DNA from: Pseudomonas sp.
GTDB lineage: Bacteria > Pseudomonadota > Gammaproteobacteria > Pseudomonadales > Pseudomonadaceae
Assembly (NCBI RefSeq): GCF_030698175.1
Contig: NZ_JAUYNT010000029.1
Coordinates: 419,001-483,000, forward strand
DNA length: 64,000 nucleotides
Direction: 5' to 3'
The position numbers were made by a program, and so were the translations under genes. Every line of letters starts with the position of its first letter. Positions within the stretch are counted from its first letter, which is position 1. The notes below the pieces were generated by a model. That model had not been told where the DNA came from. It made no database searches and saw only the letters and a list, made by a program, of their open reading frames with translations. Of this stretch, positions 24,012 to 33,580 are shown piece by piece.

Positions 24012-26711
24012 CTAAGCTGTTGAGCCCGCCGTTTGCCCGCGCCGCAGCAGCCATTTTTCCAGTTCGACCAATGCGCAGGTGCTCAGCGCCACGCCCAGGC
24101 ACCAGCCCCAGGCCAGCCACGGCAAGTCGGCGGTAGCAAACAGCCCCTGCAGCACCGACCAGTGACTGAACGCCAGTTGCAAGCCGCTCAGCAGCAACAC
24201 CATGGCCCAAACCATCGGGTTGTCGCGCCAGCCAAAACGCGCCGGCCCCTCCAGGCTGCGGCTGCTGAACAAATAGCCGATTTCGCAGGCGACCATGGCA
24301 TTCACCGCCAGGGTCCGGCTGGCGTCCAGGCTCCAGCCCAGTTGCTGGCTGTAGATAAACAGCCCGAGGCTGGCGACCGTCATCAGCAGCGCGATCCACA
24401 CCAGCCGCCACAGCAGTACGCCACCCAGCAGCGGCGCCCGTGGATCGCGCGGTGGCCGACGCATCAGGCCCGCCTCGGCCGGCTCAAAAGCCAACGCCAG
24501 GGCCAGGGTTACCGCGCTGATCATATTGACCCAGAGAATCTGCAACGGGGTGATCGGCAGCGTCAGGCCCAAGGCAATCGACGCCAGCAGCAACAACGCC
24601 TGGCCGCCATTGGTGGGCAGAATAAACAGGATGGATTTTTTCAGCGTGTCGTACACCGCCCGGCCCTCCTCCACGGCCTGGCTGATGGTGGCGAAGTTGT
24701 CGTCGGCCAGCACCATCTGCGCCGCCTCCTTGGCCACTTCGGTGCCCTTGATGCCCACGGCAATACCGATGTCGGCACGCTTGAGCGCCGGCGCATCGTT
24801 GACTCCGTCGCCGGTCATCGCCACCCGCTCCCCCGGCGCTTGCAAGCGCTCCACCAGACGCAACTTGTGCGCCGGGCTGGTGCGGGCAAACACATGGGTA
24901 GTGGCCAGGCGCGCGTCCAGTTCGGCGTCGCTCAGGCGATCCAGTTCGACGCCGGTCAGCGCTGGCTCGCCGCCCAAACCCAAACTGGCGGCAATACTGG
25001 CGGCGGTGGCGGCATGGTCGCCGGTGATCATCTTCACCCGGATGCCGGCACTGTGGCAGTCGGCGATGGCGCGTATGGCCTCCTCGCGCGGCGGGTCGAG
25101 CATGCCGACCAAGCCGAGCAGAACGAAATCACCTTCCATATCGCTGTAATTCAGTTCATGCAGCGCGTGCGGCAAGGTGCGCAGGGCCAGGCCGAGCATC
25201 CGCAAGCCTTGGCTGGCGCCTTGCTCCAGGGTGGCGTGCCAGTGCTTGAGGTTTAGTGGCTCGTCGCGACCCGCGCGCCACTGGCGGTTGCACACCTCCA
25301 GCAAGCGTTCCGGCGCACCGACCAGATAGATCAAACCATGGCCACCATGGTCATGGTGCAGGCTGGCCATGCAACGGCGCTCGGAGCTAAATGGAATGGC
25401 ATCGACCCGCGGCAAATTTTGGCTTTCTAGGGGCTGCTGCAAGCCAAGCTTGCCGGCCAGGGTCAGCAACGCCGCCTCGGTCGGGTCGCCGCTGATGCAC
25501 CACTGCTCGGCGTTCAGGCACAGGCTGGCACTATTGGCCAACAGCCCGGCGCGGGCCAGTTCACGCAAATCGTCGGCGCTGTCCAGGCTACACAACTGGC
25601 CGTCAGCGCCATGGATGCTGCCGTGGGGGCTATAGCCAACGCCATCGACGCGGTAGTGCTGGCCGGCGGTAAACACCTCGCGCACCGTCATCTCGTTACG
25701 CGTCAGGGTGCCGGTTTTGTCCGAACAAATGACCGTCACCGCGCCGAGGCTTTCCACCGCCGGCAAGCGCCGGATAATCGCCCGCCGGCGCGCCATGCGC
25801 TGCACGCCCAGGGCCAGAATAATCGTCAATACCGTCGGCAATCCCTCGGGAATCGCCGCCACGGCCAGGCCCACCGCCGCCATCAGCATCTCGTTGGCGC
25901 TGTAACCGCGCAGCCACACGCCAAAGGTAAACGTCACGCAGGCCAGGCCGACAATCACCCAGGTCAGCTGCTGGGCAAAGCGCGCCATGTCCACCAGCAG
26001 CGAGGTTTGCAGCGCGGTCACGGCGCCGAGCATACGGCTGATGCAACCCAGTTCGGTCGCCTCGGCGGTGGCCACCACCACGCCGCAACCGCTGCCCGCC
26101 GTCACCAGCGTGCCGGAATAGGCCATGCAGCGGCGGTCGCCCAAACTGGCCACCGCCGCCACCGGGGCAATGGCTTTATCGACGGGCAGCGACTCACCGG
26201 TCAGCGCGGCTTCCTCGATGCGCAGCTCGCGAGCCTCCAGCAAGCGTAAATCCGCCGGCACCCGCTCACCGGCCTCCAGCAGTACCATATCGCCTGGAAC
26301 CAGTTGCTCGGCGGCCAAACTCACCACCTCGCCATCACGGCGCACGCGACTGGCCACGGTGAGCATCGACTGAATGGCGCGTATCGCCTGCTCGGCCTTG
26401 CCCTCCTGGATAAAGCCGATCACCGCGTTGATCAGCACCACGGCGAAGATCACCCCACTGTCGAGCCACTCCTCCAGCACCAAGGTCATCAGCATCGAGC
26501 CCAGCAGCACGTAAATCAGCAGGTTGTGAAACTGCAGCAAAAAACGCCGCCAAGGCGCCAAACCCGGGCGCTCCGGCAGCACGTTGGGGCCGTATTGCTG
26601 CAGCCGCAGGCTCGCCTGGCCGCTGCTCAGGCCAGTGGCGCTGGCATCCAGTTGCTGCAGGTTTTGCTCGACGCTAAGGGCATGCCAGTCACGGGAAATC
26701 GACTCGCGCAT
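24012..26711 (-). CDS. P2-type cation-transporting ATPase
   Basis: An 899-aa inner-membrane pump. An N-terminal cation-ATPase domain (WHALSVEQNLQQLDA) is followed by paired helices, the actuator TGES loop, the fourth-helix motif AAIPEGLPTVLTI typical of P2 (Ca, Na/K-like) pumps, the phosphorylation site DKTGTLTRNEMTV with Asp about 331, the nucleotide domain, and TGDGVNDAPALKRADIGIA. The C-terminal helix block includes LQILWVNMISAVTLALALAFEP. The ion cannot be fixed: the sequence lacks the CPC motif of copper/zinc pumps, so Ca2+, Mn2+, Na+ or K+ are candidates. GGAG lies before the ATG. A MerR gene follows. Confidence 0.93.
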   Translation of the reverse strand: MRESISRDWHALSVEQNLQQLDASATGLSSGQASLRLQQYGPNVLPERPGLAPWRRFLLQFHNLLIYVLLGSMLMTLVLEEWLDSGVIFAVVLINAVIGFIQEGKAEQAIRAIQSMLTVASRVRRDGEVVSLAAEQLVPGDMVLLEAGERVPADLRLLEARELRIEEAALTGESLPVDKAIAPVAAVASLGDRRCMAYSGTLVTAGSGCGVVVATAEATELGCISRMLGAVTALQTSLLVDMARFAQQLTWVIVGLACVTFTFGVWLRGYSANEMLMAAVGLAVAAIPEGLPTVLTIILALGVQRMARRRAIIRRLPAVESLGAVTVICSDKTGTLTRNEMTVREVFTAGQHYRVDGVGYSPHGSIHGADGQLCSLDSADDLRELARAGLLANSASLCLNAEQWCISGDPTEAALLTLAGKLGLQQPLESQNLPRVDAIPFSSERRCMASLHHDHGGHGLIYLVGAPERLLEVCNRQWRAGRDEPLNLKHWHATLEQGASQGLRMLGLALRTLPHALHELNYSDMEGDFVLLGLVGMLDPPREEAIRAIADCHSAGIRVKMITGDHAATAASIAASLGLGGEPALTGVELDRLSDAELDARLATTHVFARTSPAHKLRLVERLQAPGERVAMTGDGVNDAPALKRADIGIAVGIKGTEVAKEAAQMVLADDNFATISQAVEEGRAVYDTLKKSILFILPTNGGQALLLLASIALGLTLPITPLQILWVNMISAVTLALALAFEPAEAGLMRRPPRDPRAPLLGGVLLWRLVWIALLMTVASLGLFIYSQQLGWSLDASRTLAVNAMVACEIGYLFSSRSLEGPARFGWRDNPMVWAMVLLLSGLQLAFSHWSVLQGLFATADLPWLAWGWCLGVALSTCALVELEKWLLRRGQTAGSTA

Positions 26712-26904
26712 GGGTTACTCCGTCTATCAAGAGTGAAGCCCAGTCTAGCGCTGTCAGCGATTGCCGACCTGGCCTGGATCAAGCCGGCGGCGGATCGCCG
26801 AGCCATTCAACTGTTGCCACTTACGTCAAAAGAAAGTCCTTGACTGTGAACCTGAGTCCACAGCTTAGGGTGCTTGCCTCCCTCCCAAGCAGCAGGTGCA
26901 AGCG

Positions 26905-27747
26905 ATGCAAATCCACTGTCAAGACGGCCGCAAACTGAGCGCCAGCCTCTTCCGCCATGCAACCCAAACCCGCCGTGGCGTCTTGGTGGTGAACTCCGCC
27001 ACTGGCGTGCCACAAAGCTTCTACCGGCGCTTTGCCGAGCACTTCGCCCAGGCCGGTTTTGACGTGCTGACCTGGGATGCCCGCGGCATTGGCGCCTCGC
27101 GGCAAGGCCCGGCCAAACATGACAAGGCGCGCATGCGCGACTGGGGCCAACTCGACCTGGATGCAGTGTTGCACGCCGCCGTGACTGAGTTACAGGTGCC
27201 CTGGGAGCACATCACCGTGCTCGGGCATAGCTCCGGCGGCCACCTCAGTGGCTTAGCGCCGGCCCTGCAACAGGTGCCACGGCTGATTTTACTGGCCTCC
27301 GGCACCTGCAGCTGGCGGCTCTACCCGCGCAAACACTGGGCGTATTTTCTCAGCGCCTGGTACCTGGTTACCCCGTTGTTGCTGCGCAGCCTGGGTTATC
27401 TACCGGCGCGTTTCGGCGTCGGTCACGACTTGCCGCCGGGCGTGGCTTGGGACTGGCGCAACTGGAGCACGGCCAAGAACTATCTGTTCGGCGATTCACA
27501 GCTCGACACTCAGGGCTACCGCGACTACCCAGGCAAGATTGTGGCGCTGTCCTTTAGTGATGATCAGGCCTTCGCCCCACCGGCCACCGTGCAGGACTTG
27601 CTCGCGCACTTCCCCGCCGCCCAGCGCGAACACCGTGAGGTTCGCCCTGAAGTTCATGGGCTGAAAAGCATTGGCCACTTCAGTTTCTTCCACAGCCGTA
27701 ATCAGGCGCTTTGGGCGTTAGTGGAGGACTGTTTGCCGGCTAACTGA
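26905..27747 (+). CDS. Predicted alpha/beta hydrolase (COG4757 type)
   Basis: The 280-aa cytoplasmic protein has an N-terminal hydrolase segment (VLVVNSATGVPQSFYRRFAE, where Asn-Ser replaces the usual His-Gly oxyanion motif), DARGIGAS, the nucleophile elbow GHSSGG with Ser about 109, and a late His in SIGHFSFFHS. The start at 26905 is chosen because AGGTG lies 6 bases upstream; a GTG three codons earlier is part of that site. Substrate unknown. A hairpin follows the stop. Confidence 0.87.
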   Translation: MQIHCQDGRKLSASLFRHATQTRRGVLVVNSATGVPQSFYRRFAEHFAQAGFDVLTWDARGIGASRQGPAKHDKARMRDWGQLDLDAVLHAAVTELQVPWEHITVLGHSSGGHLSGLAPALQQVPRLILLASGTCSWRLYPRKHWAYFLSAWYLVTPLLLRSLGYLPARFGVGHDLPPGVAWDWRNWSTAKNYLFGDSQLDTQGYRDYPGKIVALSFSDDQAFAPPATVQDLLAHFPAAQREHREVRPEVHGLKSIGHFSFFHSRNQALWALVEDCLPAN

Positions 27748-27749
27748 AA

Positions 27750-27794
27750 GCGGCGCCAGCACGCAGAAGGACAACTTCAGCGTGCTGGCGCCGT
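27750..27794. terminator. Hairpin between convergent hydrolase and alkylsulfatase genes
   Basis: CGGCGCCAGCACGC pairs with GCGTGCTGGCGCCG. There is no clear T-run, so it may be a bidirectional end structure rather than a textbook terminator. Confidence 0.6.
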
Positions 27795-27844
27795 AAGCAA
27801 CGGACACCTGAGAAGTGCGCGCCAACTAGACGCGCCCTTAGTGG

Positions 27845-29830
27845 TTAGTCTTTGGCAGTGACTATCGGGAAGACCAGATCCGGTTTATCCAGCAGCGCGA
27901 AGAAACGCACCAGATCGATCAGGCTGCCATCGACCTGCAGGTCGGGCGAGCCGAGCAAGTCTTTAATCCCGGCCTGTTTGGTCACTATCTTCACCAGCAG
28001 CGGCCGGGTCAGGGTCAGGGTGACGCTGGCCTGGCTGTCTGGCGGCGCTTGCCGGGCATGCAGCACGCTGTTGTCGATGTTCAGCACGTAGTTAGTCTGC
28101 AAATCGCTGAAACTGATGTTCAGGGTCAAAGCTACGCCGTCTGCCTTGGGGCCATTGAGGGCCACCGCGAACATCTGCATAAACTGCTCGGCGCCGGTCT
28201 GCTCCAGCAAGCCAGCGGCGGCGGCGATATCCACGCCCTGGGCCGGGGCACCATGACGCAGCTCGTAAGCACCGCTCAGGTAGACATTGCGCCAGGCGCT
28301 GGATTCGGCGCGGTAGCCAAGTTGGTCGTAGGTCTGCGCCAGCAGCGTCTTGGCCGGCAGGTTGTCCGGCTCGGCCGAGACCAGATGGTTGAGCACTTCC
28401 GCCACCCAGCGGTAATCGGCCTGATCGAAAGAGGCCTGGGCCTTGCTCAGAATCGCCGCGCTGCCGCCCATAAACTCCACGTAATGCTTTGCGCCTTCGA
28501 CCCGTGGCAAGGGATCGAGGTTGGCCGGATTGCCGTCGTACCAGCCGAAATACATCTGATACACCGCTTTGACGTTGTGCTTGAGGGTGCCGTAATAGCC
28601 GCGGTTCCAGTAATGGGTCTGCAGCGATTTAGGCAAGCTCAGCTGCTCGGCAATCTCGCGCGGGCCGTAGCCCTGGTTAGCCAGGCGCAGCGTTTGGTCA
28701 TGGATATACAGGTAGGTGTCGCGCTGCTCCGTCATCAAGGCATTAATGCGCTCGGCGCCCCAGACCGGCCAATGGTGGCTGAAAAACATCACCTCAGTTT
28801 CTGGATGGCTGACCCGGCTGTCTTCGATATAGCCGGCCCAACGCTTGGCATCGCGGACCTTGGCCCCGCGCAAGGTGTAGAGGTTGTGCATGGTGCGGCT
28901 CATCACCTCGGCGCCGCAGAAGGCCTTCGCCGCCGGCAGGTAAAAAGTCATCTCGGCCGGAGCTTCTGAGCCGGGGGTGTACTCGAAGATAAAATCGACA
29001 CCGTCGATGCTCATGGCGGTTGGGGTTTTGCCGATCAAATCAGTCGGCGGCAGAATACCCACGGTGCCCATGGCCGGCTCTTTGCCCAGACCATTGTCGA
29101 CCTTGCCGCGCTCGCTGCGCGGCAGATCGCGACCGTACATATAGATGGCCCGGCGGCCCATGGCCGGACCCGCCAGCACGTTTTCGCTGGTGGCCTCCTC
29201 CATAAAGCCTTCTGGGGCATAGACCCGCACTTTGCCGCTGGCGACATCGGCCGGCGAGGCCAGCGCCAGCGCGCCGCCAAAGTGATCGACATGGCTGTGG
29301 GTGAAAATAATCGCCACCACCGGCTTGTCGCCCAAATGCTGGCGCGCCAAGGCCATGGCGCGTGCAGCGGTTTCTTCGGTGGTCAGCGGGTCGACCACGA
29401 TCCAGCCATTTTTACCCTCGATCAGGCTCATGGTGGCCAGGTCGTAACCGCGCAGCTGATAAACCCCTTCGGCCACCTTGTACAGGCCATTGCTGTTATT
29501 CAGTTTGGCTTGGCGCCACAGGCTCGGGTTGACGCTGCCGGGCGCAGCGCCCTGGATAAAGCCGTAGGCGTCCTGATCAAACATCACCCGGCCGTCGGCC
29601 ATCTGCACCTGCAGCGACGGCTCGCGAGCGATAAAACCGCGCTCGGCCTCCTGCTGATCGAGCACATCGTCGGCCGGCAGGCTTTGCGCCGTAGCCTTCT
29701 GGGCGGCTAGCGTGGCACTGGTGGGTGCGCTAAAGCCACCCTCGGCGTCGGCGCTACTGACCGGTACTTGCGGGTCGCAGCCACTCAACAGGCTGCTACA
29801 GAGTAAGACGGCAAATACGGGTAGGCGCAT
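27845..29830 (-). CDS. SdsA1-like alkylsulfatase, predicted lipoprotein
   Basis: A 661-aa zinc hydrolase that cleaves long-chain alkyl sulfates to alcohol and sulfate. The N-terminus is a lipoprotein signal with lipobox LSGC (Cys 18), so it is probably anchored in the envelope. The metallo-beta-lactamase domain has THSHVDHFGG at about residues 175-184 and further metal ligands (CGAEVMSRTMHNLYTLRG, MFFSHHWPVWG). It is followed by the helical dimerisation domain (YFGWYDGNPANLDPLPR) and a C-terminal SCP2-like lipid-binding domain. The start at 29830 follows AGAGGAA; the upstream ATG at 29881 does not give a signal peptide directly. It has no evident operon partner. Confidence 0.92.
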   Translation of the reverse strand: MRLPVFAVLLCSSLLSGCDPQVPVSSADAEGGFSAPTSATLAAQKATAQSLPADDVLDQQEAERGFIAREPSLQVQMADGRVMFDQDAYGFIQGAAPGSVNPSLWRQAKLNNSNGLYKVAEGVYQLRGYDLATMSLIEGKNGWIVVDPLTTEETAARAMALARQHLGDKPVVAIIFTHSHVDHFGGALALASPADVASGKVRVYAPEGFMEEATSENVLAGPAMGRRAIYMYGRDLPRSERGKVDNGLGKEPAMGTVGILPPTDLIGKTPTAMSIDGVDFIFEYTPGSEAPAEMTFYLPAAKAFCGAEVMSRTMHNLYTLRGAKVRDAKRWAGYIEDSRVSHPETEVMFFSHHWPVWGAERINALMTEQRDTYLYIHDQTLRLANQGYGPREIAEQLSLPKSLQTHYWNRGYYGTLKHNVKAVYQMYFGWYDGNPANLDPLPRVEGAKHYVEFMGGSAAILSKAQASFDQADYRWVAEVLNHLVSAEPDNLPAKTLLAQTYDQLGYRAESSAWRNVYLSGAYELRHGAPAQGVDIAAAAGLLEQTGAEQFMQMFAVALNGPKADGVALTLNISFSDLQTNYVLNIDNSVLHARQAPPDSQASVTLTLTRPLLVKIVTKQAGIKDLLGSPDLQVDGSLIDLVRFFALLDKPDLVFPIVTAKD

Positions 29831-29979
29831 TAAGGATTCCTCTCGGGGCGGACTGAGCACTTCAATTATTAGGCAGCGCAAACTGCCCGCACCTTTTAGA
29901 GCAATTACTCTAAAGTGTCAAATTACGCCGTCCCGCAGTCGCGCAATGGCCGCCAATAGCCAAGGAACAATTGGTGGCG

Positions 29980-30426
29980 CTAATCGATATCGCCACAGAA
30001 CAGCTCGATATTGCGATCCGCCGGGCTGCTGCGCAGCACTATCGCGTAGTGTCCGGCGCGCAAGGCGGCCAGGCTGACAGGCGCCGTTTTGCTCAGGTAC
30101 CAGCCATTGTTAACCCGGTTGGCGCGCACGTTTTCGTTCAGCGAAAACGCCGGCTGCGCCCCCAACTGGGCGCAAGTGCCTGGGTAGATAAAGCTGTAAA
30201 TTTGCAGCGGACTGCCCGACCCGCTCGGCACTCCACCGACAAACAAGTTGAGGCCGGTGATGGGCCCTTGGTCGGTCAAACCAGCCTGAGCAATGCTGCC
30301 CAGGTTTTGCGGGCCAGGGTTTAAGCGCACATTGCGAAAGCGGTTGTCATCGGCCGAGTCAGAGCTGGCGCAAGCGGCCAGCAAGGCGCCGATCAACAAC
30401 GTCAACAGTGCATGCTTCGTCTTCAT
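29980..30426 (-). CDS. Small lipoprotein of unknown function
   Basis: The 148-aa protein has a clear lipoprotein signal (MKTKHALLTLLIGALLAAC, Cys 19). The mature part is mostly beta-like: NVRLNPGPQNLGSIAQAGL, GGVPSGSGSPLQIYSFIYPG, NNGWYLSKTAPVSLAAL and a Cys near the end (ELFCGD). It may be DUF4397-like, a family of envelope beta-sandwich lipoproteins, but this is low confidence. AAGGAG lies 7 bases before the ATG at 30426. The following SnoaL-like gene lies upstream on the same strand. Confidence 0.8.
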   Translation of the reverse strand: MKTKHALLTLLIGALLAACASSDSADDNRFRNVRLNPGPQNLGSIAQAGLTDQGPITGLNLFVGGVPSGSGSPLQIYSFIYPGTCAQLGAQPAFSLNENVRANRVNNGWYLSKTAPVSLAALRAGHYAIVLRSSPADRNIELFCGDID

Positions 30427-30483
30427 CAGCGTGCTCCTTATAGGACTTAATGCCGGCACCCATGACAGACCCGACGCGCAATG

Positions 30484-30960
30484 CTAGGCGCGACCCTGCG
30501 CCTGAAAACCACTCAAACCTTGCCGGGCCTGGCGGCGGATGGCCGCCTGTACCGGCGGCAACCAGCCCAGCAGCAACCCCTTAAGGCCCAGCGCCTGACG
30601 GCTCCAACGCCACAGATCAAAATGATCACGGTGCTCAATGATCAGGCCGTCTTTAAACACAAATTCGGCGCGAATTTCATTGACCACGGTGCGCCCCGTC
30701 GCACTGAAGGTGTACTGCGCCGTCCAGCGCGCCGAGCCATGTTGCTCATCGGCTTGCACGGCCGAAAAACTCAAGCTGAAATCCTTGGCGCGACTGCACA
30801 GCATCCGCCACATGTCGCCCGCCTCACGGCCTTTAAGGCCGACGAAGACCGCATCACTGAACTGCACATCAGGGGCGTAGCAAGCCGCCATGGCCTCGGC
30901 GTCCTGACGCTGAAAGGCCTGATAAAAGTGAGTGATCAATTCAGCATTGGCAGCAGACAT
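30484..30960 (-). CDS. SnoaL / NTF2-like protein
   Basis: The 158-aa cytoplasmic protein has the cone-shaped NTF2-like fold signature: an N-terminal helix pair (ELITHFYQAFQRQDAEAMAACYAPDVQFSD), WRMLCSR, and the strands RWTAQYTFSATGRTVVNEIRAEFVFKDGLIIEHRDHFDLWRW. The C-terminal extension contains LLLGWLPPVQAAIRRQARQGL. Such proteins may be isomerases, hydrolases or ligand binders, and none can be picked. GGAG lies before the ATG. Confidence 0.85.
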   Translation of the reverse strand: MSAANAELITHFYQAFQRQDAEAMAACYAPDVQFSDAVFVGLKGREAGDMWRMLCSRAKDFSLSFSAVQADEQHGSARWTAQYTFSATGRTVVNEIRAEFVFKDGLIIEHRDHFDLWRWSRQALGLKGLLLGWLPPVQAAIRRQARQGLSGFQAQGRA

Positions 30961-31077
30961 GGTGTAACTCCATTCAAGGTAGACGCTGAGTATGGCCGCT
31001 GTTTTCCCGCCTCGCGATTGGCATTAATGACAGCTTTGTGGTGATAATCGACACTCGCTATCTGCCGGCCCACCGCC

Positions 31078-32052
31078 ATGCTTCGTCTCGCCATTTACGT
31101 TTGCCCCCAGACTGTGTGCTCCAGCCTGAGCCTGACCTGCGACGCCTTCGGGCTGGCCAATCAACTGGCCGGCCAGCCGTTGTTTAAGTTGAGTCGCTTC
31201 AGCCAGGACGGCGCCGCAGTGCAACTGTCCTACGCGCGGATCAGCGTCGACGGCGGTCTGGACTTGGCCGCCGGTGCCGACCTGGTGCTGCTGCCGGCCA
31301 CCGGCAGCAATATCGAGGCAACGCTGGCGAGCAACGCGGCCTTGGTCGACTGGTTGGCAACCAGACCACTGAGCCAACAACTGGCCAGCCTCTGTAGCAG
31401 CGCGTTTTTATTGGCCGCCGCCGGCGTGCTGGATGACGGCCACGCCACCACCCATTGGGCGCTGGCGGCCGCCTTTCGCCAGCGCTTTGCCCGGGTACGG
31501 CTGGATGAACAGGCGCTGTTTAGCGAATACCGCAACCGCTTCTGCTCGGCCGGCGCCCAGGCGGGGCTGGATCTGTGCCTGCAACTGATTCGCCGCCACG
31601 CCGGGGCCGGGTTGGCCCAGCAAGTCGCACACGCCCTGCTGGTGGATCTGCACCGCGGCCAGCAAACCCGCTTTCAACCGCTGTTGCCCGCCGTGCGCCA
31701 GGACGACAGCCCACTCGGCGCGCTACTGCTCTGGCTGCAGCAACATTTCGCTCAGCCGCTGGACCTGCACGGGCTGGCTGCACGCCTGCACTGCTCGACC
31801 CGGACTTTACTGCGGCGCTTTAAACTCGAAACCGGCTTGACCCCCAACGACTATATCCAGCGACTGCGTATCGGCGCCGCGCAGATCGCCCTGCAACAAC
31901 CGCAACCGGCACTGGAGCAAGTGGCCATTGCCGTCGGCTACCAAGATCGGGCCACCTTTGCCCGGCTGTTTAAACAGCTCTGCGGCGAAACCCCCGGTGC
32001 CTTTCGCCGCCGCCTGCAACTCAGTCAGCATGGCGCAGCGCCCGCCCCCTAG
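31078..32052 (+). CDS. GlxA/FtrA-type AraC-family regulator
   Basis: The 324-aa protein combines an N-terminal DJ-1/PfpI-like domain (about residues 1-170, with LASLCSSAFLLAAAGVLDD around the nucleophile-elbow Cys) and a C-terminal AraC double helix-turn-helix (about 215-315, LDLHGLAARLHCSTRTLLRRF and IAVGYQDRATFARLFKQLCGETP). Pseudomonads use this type to control carnitine, betaine, arginine or other amine catabolism. The target here is not apparent; the divergent SnoaL-like gene is one candidate. Confidence 0.92.
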   Translation: MLRLAIYVCPQTVCSSLSLTCDAFGLANQLAGQPLFKLSRFSQDGAAVQLSYARISVDGGLDLAAGADLVLLPATGSNIEATLASNAALVDWLATRPLSQQLASLCSSAFLLAAAGVLDDGHATTHWALAAAFRQRFARVRLDEQALFSEYRNRFCSAGAQAGLDLCLQLIRRHAGAGLAQQVAHALLVDLHRGQQTRFQPLLPAVRQDDSPLGALLLWLQQHFAQPLDLHGLAARLHCSTRTLLRRFKLETGLTPNDYIQRLRIGAAQIALQQPQPALEQVAIAVGYQDRATFARLFKQLCGETPGAFRRRLQLSQHGAAPAP

Positions 32053-32154
32053 TCGCAGCAGACGGCTAGTCCAAGTTCACGCGGGAATTCGTCAACCCGG
32101 CTCGGCGGTGCGATACTGCCGGCCGATTTAGGCCAAAGGACACTGGCGCCCGCT

Positions 32155-33123
32155 ATGCGCAATCGCAACCGACGCAAATCATCCAGCCCTACGGCAATTC
32201 GCCACTGGCGCTGCTTACTGCTGGCCATGCTGCTGAGCGGTCCGGCACTGGCCCAGCCGGCAGCAGTGCCGGATGGGCCAGCAAACACTGCCAGTGCCAG
32301 CAACAACTTGCGTTATCCACGTTCATTCAGCGGCTATGAACAGCGCGACAGCTACGCCTTGGCCCTGCTGCAATTGGCGCTCAGCAAAGCCGGCAGCTCG
32401 CTCAACCTTACCCCCTCAACCAACAGCATGGCGCAAAACCGCGCCCTTGCCGAGCTGGTGCTGCGGCGCAACGTGGACGTGGTCTGGGCCATGACCAGCA
32501 AGGAGCGCGAAGCTCAATTGCTGCCGGTGCGCATCAGTATCGACAAAGGTTTAATGGGCTGGCGCGTGGCGCTGCTGGCCAAGCAGCACGGGCAGCTGCT
32601 GCAGAACATTCAGCGCCTGGCGGACTTACAGAAACTCCAGGCCGGTCAGGGCCACGACTGGCCGGATCGCACGATTCTTGCCCATAACGGCTTGCCGGTG
32701 CAGGCCAGCTCCAGCTACGAAGGGCTGTTTCACATGCTCGCGGCTGGGCGCTTCGATTACTTTCCGCGCTCGCTGCTGGAGGTCTCCCGCGAGGCCAAGA
32801 GCTACCAGCAACTGGGTTTACAGATAGACCCTTATATCCTCCTGCACTACCCCACCACCTCGTATTTTTTTGTCTCCCCGCATAACCCCGCGCTGGCTGA
32901 AACTTTGCGCCTGGGGCTTGAGCGGGCGCTGGCCGATGGTTCCTTCGATCAGTTGTTTTACCAGCATTACGGCGCCGTACTGCGCCAGCTGAAGCTGTCC
33001 AACCGGCGGATTCTAGAGCTGGAAAACCCACTATTGCCGGCGGCCACTCCACTGTCGCGGGCCGAGTTGTGGCTGAGTCGCGTGCAGCTGCTGCAGCTGG
33101 GGCAAGCGCGCGCCAGCCAATAA
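32155..33123 (+). CDS. Periplasmic substrate-binding-like protein
   Basis: The 322-aa protein has a signal peptide after a basic start (CLLLAMLLSGPALAQP, cleavage near 34). The mature part resembles the bacterial family-3 solute-binding fold: YALALLQLALSKAGSSL, NVDVVWAMTSKEREAQLLPVRI, LAHNGLPVQASSSYEGLFHMLAAGRFDYFPRSLLEV and LERALADGSFDQLFYQH. No transporter genes are next to it, so it may be a stand-alone sensor-type binding protein. The ribosome site is weak. Confidence 0.78.
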   Translation: MRNRNRRKSSSPTAIRHWRCLLLAMLLSGPALAQPAAVPDGPANTASASNNLRYPRSFSGYEQRDSYALALLQLALSKAGSSLNLTPSTNSMAQNRALAELVLRRNVDVVWAMTSKEREAQLLPVRISIDKGLMGWRVALLAKQHGQLLQNIQRLADLQKLQAGQGHDWPDRTILAHNGLPVQASSSYEGLFHMLAAGRFDYFPRSLLEVSREAKSYQQLGLQIDPYILLHYPTTSYFFVSPHNPALAETLRLGLERALADGSFDQLFYQHYGAVLRQLKLSNRRILELENPLLPAATPLSRAELWLSRVQLLQLGQARASQ

Positions 33124-33232
33124 CCCCACCCGCGAAACACGCGCCACGGCGCTGATCGCACCGACATTGATCTTGCGCAAGGCGCTGCGCCAAGCCATGG
33201 GTAGCATGTGCGCATCACTCTGCGAGGCTGCC

Positions 33233-33553
33233 ATGACAATTAAATCCGCCGACATCTGCACCGCCGTCGATCAGCTCAACGGCTTGGTGGGCTTCAACCA
33301 CAAAACCCAGCAATACCTCGTGCGTTTTAGTGAGGACTCCTTCGGCCTGGACATCAGCGAAGCCAGCATCACCCCCGCCTGCGAGTTCGTCTGGTGCGCC
33401 CTGGAAGGTGGCTTGATGACGCTCAAACGCGAGCGTTTGCAGATTTTGCTCGACCAGCATGTGCCTGATCGCCTGCGCATCAGCGCGCCCTTACTGGTCT
33501 ATATGCGCCGTCAGGATTTACCCGAAATAGTCGCCCAACGCTGCCCGCGCTAA
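33233..33553 (+). CDS. Small protein of unknown function
   Basis: The 106-aa protein begins MTIKSADICTAVDQLNGLVGFNHKTQQYLVRFSEDSFGLD. It has no signal peptide or helix. GAGG lies 6 bases before the ATG at 33233; the open frame extends upstream without a better start. Codon usage looks like that of its neighbours. Family not recognised. Confidence 0.65.
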   Translation: MTIKSADICTAVDQLNGLVGFNHKTQQYLVRFSEDSFGLDISEASITPACEFVWCALEGGLMTLKRERLQILLDQHVPDRLRISAPLLVYMRRQDLPEIVAQRCPR

Positions 33554-33580
33554 TAGCCGCCAGCGCCGGCTAAATAGTTT

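Noticed and set aside
24033..25256. 407-codon plus-strand frame rich in Gln and His
   Set aside because: Antisense shadow of the P-type ATPase; low-complexity product with no family features.
28049..28969. 306-codon plus-strand frame
   Set aside because: Shadow of the alkylsulfatase gene.
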